Origin: Sediminibacterium ginsengisoli | GTDB lineage: Bacteria; Bacteroidota; Bacteroidia; Chitinophagales; Chitinophagaceae | Length of the DNA: 64,000 nucleotides | Assembly (NCBI GenBank): GCA_945865545.1 | Contig: CAMBEQ010000005.1 | Span: 1-64,000 of the forward strand | Reading direction: 5' to 3' | Shown: positions 58,824-64,000 of the stretch, piece after piece | How positions within the stretch are numbered: the stretch's first letter is position 1 | How the letters are laid out: each line of letters starts with the position of its first letter | The notes under the pieces: generated by a model | Told to the model about the DNA's origin: nothing | Databases searched by the model: none | The model's input: the letters and a program-made list of their open reading frames with translations, nothing else | Translations under genes and position numbers: made by a program

Positions 58824-59438
58824 ATGCAATTACCTTCTACTTTATTAGAAAACGCAGTAGCCGAATTTGCCAAATTGCCTGGCATTGGTAAAAAGACAGC
58901 ATTAAGATTAGTATTGCATTTGCTAAAACAGGAAGAAGAAGTGACCACTCATTTTAGTGAAGTCTTAAAAAAAATGAGAAAAGAAATTCAATTTTGTCAA
59001 CGCTGTTATAATATTAGCGATGGAACCATATGTTCAATATGTGCTAATTCTGGCAGGAAAAAAGATACGATTTGCGTGGTCGAAAATATTAGAGATGTGA
59101 TTGCCATTGAAAATACCCAACAATTTAACGGAACCTACCATGTATTAGGGGGTATTATTTCACCATTAGATGGAATTGGGCCTGAACAATTAACCATTGA
59201 CCCATTAATTGAAAGGGTGAGCAAAGACAAGGTCACAGAATTAATTTTTGCATTGAACCCGAATATTCAAGGAGACACTACCATTTATTATATACAAAAA
59301 AAGCTAACCCGTTCTAGTTGTCTTATCACTACTATTGCAAGGGGTATCGCGTTTGGTGGCGAGCTAGAATATGCAGACGAAATGACTTTAGGAAAGAGCA
59401 TTTCTAATCGACAACCCATCCATCAATACATCAAATAG
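58824..59438 (+). CDS. recR: Recombination mediator protein RecR
   Basis: FAKLPGIGKKTALRLVLHLL; C4 zinc motif CQRCYNISDGTICSIC; YHVLGGIISPLDGIGPEQL. Confidence 0.96.
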   Translation: MQLPSTLLENAVAEFAKLPGIGKKTALRLVLHLLKQEEEVTTHFSEVLKKMRKEIQFCQRCYNISDGTICSICANSGRKKDTICVVENIRDVIAIENTQQFNGTYHVLGGIISPLDGIGPEQLTIDPLIERVSKDKVTELIFALNPNIQGDTTIYYIQKKLTRSSCLITTIARGIAFGGELEYADEMTLGKSISNRQPIHQYIK

Positions 59439-59490
59439 GTAAAATCATCAAAAAGTAATACTTTTGATGTTCAAACATTGAAATAGGCGT

Positions 59491-60018
59491 ATGAAATTTT
59501 GGACTTTTCTCTTATTAATTGGGTTTGCTACCCCCCTTGCTGCTCAAAAAAAATATAGTACCAACAATGCCATTGTACGTTTTATAGCGGCAGATGATAC
59601 TGATATTGATGCCATCAATAAAGAAGCAGTGAGTCGCTTAGAAACCAATGGTGATTTGAGTTTCATCATGCTCATCAAAGATTTTAAATTTGAAATGGAA
59701 GGCATGCAAAAACATTTCAATGAAGAATATATAGAAAGTGATCAATTTCCTCGTGCTTTTTTTAATGGCAAAATCACCAATTTTTCAAGCGTCAATTTTG
59801 CCAAGGATGGCAAGTACCCTATCTCGGTTGCCGGTTCCATGCAAGTACATGGGGTAAATAAATTCATGCAAACAAGCGGTCTACTTGAAATTAAAAATGG
59901 AATCCCTACAGCAACTGCCCAATTTACAGTCACCTTAAAAGACTTTAAAATTGGAGGCATTCTAATTAAATTGGTAGCTGATAAAATGAATATTGATATT
60001 AAGGCTACCTACCAATAA
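59491..60018 (+). CDS. YceI-like periplasmic protein
   Basis: Signal peptide; MLIKDFKFEMEGMQKHFNEEYIESDQFPRAFFNGKI, GSMQVHGVNKFMQTSG. Confidence 0.8.
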   Translation: MKFWTFLLLIGFATPLAAQKKYSTNNAIVRFIAADDTDIDAINKEAVSRLETNGDLSFIMLIKDFKFEMEGMQKHFNEEYIESDQFPRAFFNGKITNFSSVNFAKDGKYPISVAGSMQVHGVNKFMQTSGLLEIKNGIPTATAQFTVTLKDFKIGGILIKLVADKMNIDIKATYQ

Positions 60019-60047
60019 GTAAGCTTTATTGTTTAATAAGGCCATTA

Positions 60048-60079
60048 TTTGGCTGGAAAGCAATAGTGTATTAACTTTG
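60048..60079 (+). promoter_or_regulatory. Bacteroidota housekeeping-type promoter for metH
   Basis: TTTG (60048-60051) - N20 - TAACTTTG (60072-60079), matching TTTG/TAnnTTTG. Confidence 0.6.
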
Positions 60080-60088
60080 CATCGCATT

Positions 60089-60191
60089 GCAGGCGGATTT
60101 GTTTATTGTTCAACCTGCTTTCCGAAAGGAAAAAAAAGAACTAATAAACGATACTATTTACACCCCCCACTTTTTAATAGTATTATTAGTT
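60089..60191 (+). ncRNA. Structured metH leader: H-type pseudoknot plus mutually exclusive hairpin (riboswitch candidate)
   Basis: P1 60089-60093/60114-60118; P2 pseudoknot 60101-60111/60138-60149 (11 bp, one bulge); GAAA-tetraloop hairpin 60119-60132; competing hairpin 60139-60158/60176-60191. Confidence 0.55.
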
Positions 60192-60230
60192 TCTCTATTT
60201 TCTTTTGGATACATGCATAAAAATTTATTT

Positions 60231-61244
60231 ATGTCAATTCAAGAGACACTCAAAAAAAGAATATTGGTTATTGATGGTGCCATGGGTACCATGATTCAAC
60301 GCCATAAATTAACCGAGGCCGATTACCGCGGTACACGATTTGCCGAATGGCCTTCTGATCTTAAAGGCAATAACGACTTATTATGCATTACCCAACCTGC
60401 CATTGTCACAGGTATTCATTTACAATATTTAGAAGCGGGTGCAGATATTATTGAAACCAATACTTTCAGTAGCACTTCTATTGCCATGGCTGACTATGAT
60501 ATGCAATCATTAGCTTATGAATTAAATGTGGCAGCCGCTAAATGTGTGCAAGAAGCCATTAAGCAATACCAATCAAAACATCCTAACGCCACAGAAAAAT
60601 ATATTGCAGGTTCTATCGGACCATTAAATAAAACATTAAGCTTATCGCCTGATGTAAATAATCCTGGTTTTCGCGCCGTTACTTTTGATGAAGTAGTTAT
60701 TGCTTATACGGAACAAATTAAAGGACTCGTGGATGGAGGTGTGGATGTCATTTTAATTGAAACTATTTTTGATACCTTAAATGCGAAGGCAGCTATTTTC
60801 GCAGTGAAAGAATATTTTAGAAAGGAAGGTAAGCCTGAATTACCCATGATGATTAGCGGTACTATCACCGATGCCTCGGGAAGAACCTTGAGTGGTCAAA
60901 CCTTATCCGCATTCTATACATCCATTGAACATGCCAAACCTTTAAGTGTAGGATTAAACTGTGCTTTAGGCGCGCAAGAAATGAGAAGTCATATTGAAGA
61001 GCTTTCACAAATAGCCATTTGTTATACATCGGCCTATCCCAATGCAGGACTTCCGAATGCTATGGGTGAATATGACGAAGAGCCCCATCAAACGGCGCAC
61101 TTTATTGAAGAGTGGGCTAAAAATAAATTTGTAAATATTGTAGGTGGCTGTTGCGGCACCACCCCAGAGCATATCAAACATATGGCTGACATTGTAAAAA
61201 ATATTACACCCCGTTCACTTCCTATTCTAGACCCAACTATTTAA
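60231..61244 (+). CDS. metH: Methionine synthase, homocysteine-binding module (N-terminal half of split MetH)
   Basis: [40 protein letters not shown]; zinc motif [12 protein letters not shown]. Start [10 protein letters not shown] in frame with ORF 60087. Confidence 0.93.
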   Translation: MSIQETLKKRILVIDGAMGTMIQRHKLTEADYRGTRFAEWPSDLKGNNDLLCITQPAIVTGIHLQYLEAGADIIETNTFSSTSIAMADYDMQSLAYELNVAAAKCVQEAIKQYQSKHPNATEKYIAGSIGPLNKTLSLSPDVNNPGFRAVTFDEVVIAYTEQIKGLVDGGVDVILIETIFDTLNAKAAIFAVKEYFRKEGKPELPMMISGTITDASGRTLSGQTLSAFYTSIEHAKPLSVGLNCALGAQEMRSHIEELSQIAICYTSAYPNAGLPNAMGEYDEEPHQTAHFIEEWAKNKFVNIVGGCCGTTPEHIKHMADIVKNITPRSLPILDPTI

Positions 61245-61247
61245 ATT

Positions 61248-63959
61248 ATGAGTGAAGAAATAATACATATTAAACCTTATTTAAAACTAGCAGGACTAGA
61301 ACCTTTAATTATTCGTCCTGAAACTAATTTTGTGAACGTAGGAGAAAGAACCAATGTAACGGGTTCTAAAAAATTTGCAAGACTTATTAAGGAAAACAAA
61401 TACGAAGAAGCTTTATCGGTAGCTCGTAACCAAGTAGAAAGTGGCGCACAAATTATTGATGTGAATATGGATGATGCCTTATTAGAAGGTGTACTTGCCA
61501 TGACTACTTTTTTAAACTTAGTACAAAGCGAACCAGATATTGCCAAGATACCTATCATGATTGATAGTTCTAAATTCGAAATTATTGAAGCAGGTTTAAA
61601 ATGTGTGCAAGGAAAATGTATTGTGAACTCTATTTCTATGAAGGAAGGAGAAGCTAAATTTATTGAACAAGCCCATATCTGTAAAGCATTCGGCGCTGCA
61701 GTAATTGTAATGGCATTTGATGAGAAAGGACAAGCCGATACCAAGGACCGTAAAATAGAAATTTGTGACCGTGCTTATAAAATTTTAGTAGAACAAGTAG
61801 GATTCGATCCTCAAGATATTATTTTCGATCCCAATATTTTTGCAGTCGCTACAGGGATTGAAGAACATAATAATTATGCAGTAGACTTTATTGAAGCTAC
61901 CCGGGTGATAAAACAAATGATGCCACTCGCTAAAATAAGTGGTGGTGTATCTAACGTTTCTTTTTCTTTTAGAGGCAATGATGCAGTACGTGAAGCTATT
62001 CATGCAGTATTCTTATTTCATGCAGTGAAAGCGGGTATGGATATGGGTATTGTGAATGCAGGTCAATTAGAAGTCTATGACGAAATTGAACCTACCCTAA
62101 GAAATTTGTGTGAAGACGTAATTCTTAATAGAAATAACGACAACAACGAAGCTACAGAAGCTTTAATTCAATACGCCGATACTGTAAAAGCCAAGGGCAA
62201 GGTGGAAGTAAAAAGTGCTGCTTGGAGAGAAGGCACAGTGGAAGAAAGATTAGCACATTCTTTAATTAATGGAATTACCGATTTTATTGATGCAGATACA
62301 GAAGAAGCAAGATTACAATACAGCGAACCTTTGGAAGTGATTGAAGGACCTTTAATGGTGGGCATGAACCAAGTAGGAGATTTATTTGGCGCAGGTAAAA
62401 TGTTTTTACCACAGGTGGTAAAAAGTGCAAGGGTGATGAAAAAAAGTGTGGCCGTTTTAACTCCTTTTATCGAAGCCGAAAAAGAAAGAAAAAAATTAGC
62501 TTCCATTAACCCGAATGGTGCGAGCAAGGGACCTGCCAAAATATTATTAGCCACCGTAAAAGGCGATGTACATGATATTGGAAAAAATATAGTGGGCGTG
62601 GTATTAGGATGTAATGGTTATGAAATTATTGATTTAGGGGTGATGGTCGCTGCAGATAAAATTTTAACTGAAGCACAAAAACAGGAAGTGGATATTATTG
62701 GACTGAGTGGTTTAATTACGCCTTCTTTGGATGAGATGGTGTATATCGCTAAAGAAATGAAACGAAGAGGAATGACTATTCCACTTATGATTGGAGGTGC
62801 TACTACCTCTCGTATGCATACTGCCGTAAAAATTGCACCTGAATATGGTGATGGTGTGATACATGTATTAGACGCTTCAAGAAGTGTAACGGTGGCAAGT
62901 ACTTTACTGAACAAAGACCAAAAAGCGCCTTTCTTATTAGAATTAGAAAAAAACTATGCAGGACTAAAGAACGATTTTGATAATAAAAAAACAACTAAGC
63001 AATCACTAAGCTATGAAGATGCTTTGCAAAACAAAGCAATCATAGATTGGGAAAATTTTAAAGTGGTAGCACCTAGTTTTACGGGCAATAAAGCAATAGA
63101 GATAACTGACTTATCGGTACTCGTAGATTATATCGATTGGAAACCTTTTTTCATTGCCTGGGAATTGCATGGAAATTTCCCTGCTATTTTAACAGATAAG
63201 GTAGTAGGAGAAGTGGCTACAAAATTATATGCCGACGCACAAAAACTATTAACTCAAATCATTGAAGAGAAATGGCTAACAGCCAAAGGAGCAGTGGGCT
63301 TCTGGCCAGCCAGTGCAAATAACGATGATATACTTGTAGAAAATGGTAAAGAAAAAATAGCCTTACATTTTTTAAGACAGCAAGCTAAAAAAACAGTGGG
63401 TCAACCGAACTATTCTTTAGCTGATTTCATTTGCCCTGCCACAGAAAATAAAAAAGATTTTATCGGTGCCTTTGCAGTCACTATTCATGGTATTGAAAAA
63501 CATATCAAGAAATTTGAAGAAAACTTAGATGACTATAATAAAATTATCTTACAAGCCTTAGCCGATAGATTTGCAGAAGCCTTTGCAGAATATTTACATG
63601 CTAAAACTAGAAAAGAATATTGGGGCTATGCCGCAGATGAGACTTTAACGAATGAATCTTTAATTAGTGAGCAGTATGTTGGTATACGTCCTGCGCCTGG
63701 TTATCCTGCTTGTCCTGACCATACTGAAAAATATACTTTGTTTAATTTATTAGAGGCCGAAAAAAATACAGGCATTAGTTTAACAGAAAGCTTAGCCATG
63801 TACCCAGCCTCTAGTGTTTGTGGTTGGTATTTTGCTAATCCAAAAAGTCAATATTTTGGATTAGGTAAAATTAATCAGGACCAAGTATTAGATTATACAA
63901 AAAGAAAGGATAAACCATTGGAATACATTACCAGATGGTTACAGCCAGTTATTGACTAA
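61248..63959 (+). CDS. metH: Methionine synthase, folate/B12/activation modules (C-terminal part of split MetH)
   Basis: [47 protein letters not shown] (B12 DxHxxG); [15 protein letters not shown] activation domain. Confidence 0.96.
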   Translation: MSEEIIHIKPYLKLAGLEPLIIRPETNFVNVGERTNVTGSKKFARLIKENKYEEALSVARNQVESGAQIIDVNMDDALLEGVLAMTTFLNLVQSEPDIAKIPIMIDSSKFEIIEAGLKCVQGKCIVNSISMKEGEAKFIEQAHICKAFGAAVIVMAFDEKGQADTKDRKIEICDRAYKILVEQVGFDPQDIIFDPNIFAVATGIEEHNNYAVDFIEATRVIKQMMPLAKISGGVSNVSFSFRGNDAVREAIHAVFLFHAVKAGMDMGIVNAGQLEVYDEIEPTLRNLCEDVILNRNNDNNEATEALIQYADTVKAKGKVEVKSAAWREGTVEERLAHSLINGITDFIDADTEEARLQYSEPLEVIEGPLMVGMNQVGDLFGAGKMFLPQVVKSARVMKKSVAVLTPFIEAEKERKKLASINPNGASKGPAKILLATVKGDVHDIGKNIVGVVLGCNGYEIIDLGVMVAADKILTEAQKQEVDIIGLSGLITPSLDEMVYIAKEMKRRGMTIPLMIGGATTSRMHTAVKIAPEYGDGVIHVLDASRSVTVASTLLNKDQKAPFLLELEKNYAGLKNDFDNKKTTKQSLSYEDALQNKAIIDWENFKVVAPSFTGNKAIEITDLSVLVDYIDWKPFFIAWELHGNFPAILTDKVVGEVATKLYADAQKLLTQIIEEKWLTAKGAVGFWPASANNDDILVENGKEKIALHFLRQQAKKTVGQPNYSLADFICPATENKKDFIGAFAVTIHGIEKHIKKFEENLDDYNKIILQALADRFAEAFAEYLHAKTRKEYWGYAADETLTNESLISEQYVGIRPAPGYPACPDHTEKYTLFNLLEAEKNTGISLTESLAMYPASSVCGWYFANPKSQYFGLGKINQDQVLDYTKRKDKPLEYITRWLQPVID

Positions 63960-63978
63960 CACTACTTTACTAAAAAAA

Positions 63979-64000
63979 AGGAACTTGTCATCAAGTTCCT
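63979..64000 (+). terminator. Likely terminator stem at the window edge, after metH
   Basis: AGGAACTTG-TCAT-CAAGTTCCT, 9-bp perfect stem preceded by an A tract; downstream T tract would lie outside the window. Confidence 0.6.

Noticed and set aside
59446-59469. Terminator hairpin CATCAAAAAG-TAATA-CTTTTGATG after recR
   Set aside because: Bulged, AT-rich stem with no T tract on the plus strand; too weak to list.
60087-60230. N-terminal extension of MetH from the TTG at 60087
   Set aside because: MetH homology begins at about [19 protein letters not shown] (60231); the upstream stretch is better explained as a structured 5' UTR.
1-64000. Prophage, transposon, integron, defence island or biosynthetic gene cluster
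   Set aside because: No integrase, transposase, phage structural, restriction-modification or secondary-metabolism genes; content is housekeeping throughout.

Overview
This 64 kb window is a gene-dense, AT-rich stretch of a Bacteroidota chromosome, probably Chitinophagaceae-like. That assignment rests on gene content: a PorZ-like T9SS protein, the ArgF' arginine route, split MetH and TAnnTTTG-type promoter elements. Most of it is housekeeping: gatB (5' truncated), rpoN, tsaB, ispG, an eight-gene arginine operon, ssb, gcvT, gcvH, mqnC, serS, kup, recR and split metH. I see no prophage, transposon, CRISPR array, rRNA or recognisable tRNA. The points most worth following up are mainly non-coding or degenerate-enzyme features. 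(1) The metH 5' leader (about 60089-60191) folds on paper into an H-type pseudoknot that competes with a 16-bp hairpin, and it starts where a Bacteroidota-type promoter would place the transcript start; this is a riboswitch candidate. (2) An unannotated 41-aa leader ORF with a strong Shine-Dalgarno lies upstream of the arg operon, ends in ...FFCRRGF, and is embedded in several hairpins. (3) A cysteine-free ArsR-type regulator is paired with a cysteine-free tandem rhodanese. (4) A class D beta-lactamase-fold protein has lost all its catalytic motifs. (5) A 30-31 bp tandem repeat fills a 3' UTR. (6) A perfect 16-bp-arm inverted repeat precedes the padR/PspC operon. All of this is by eye; no searches or folding programs were run.
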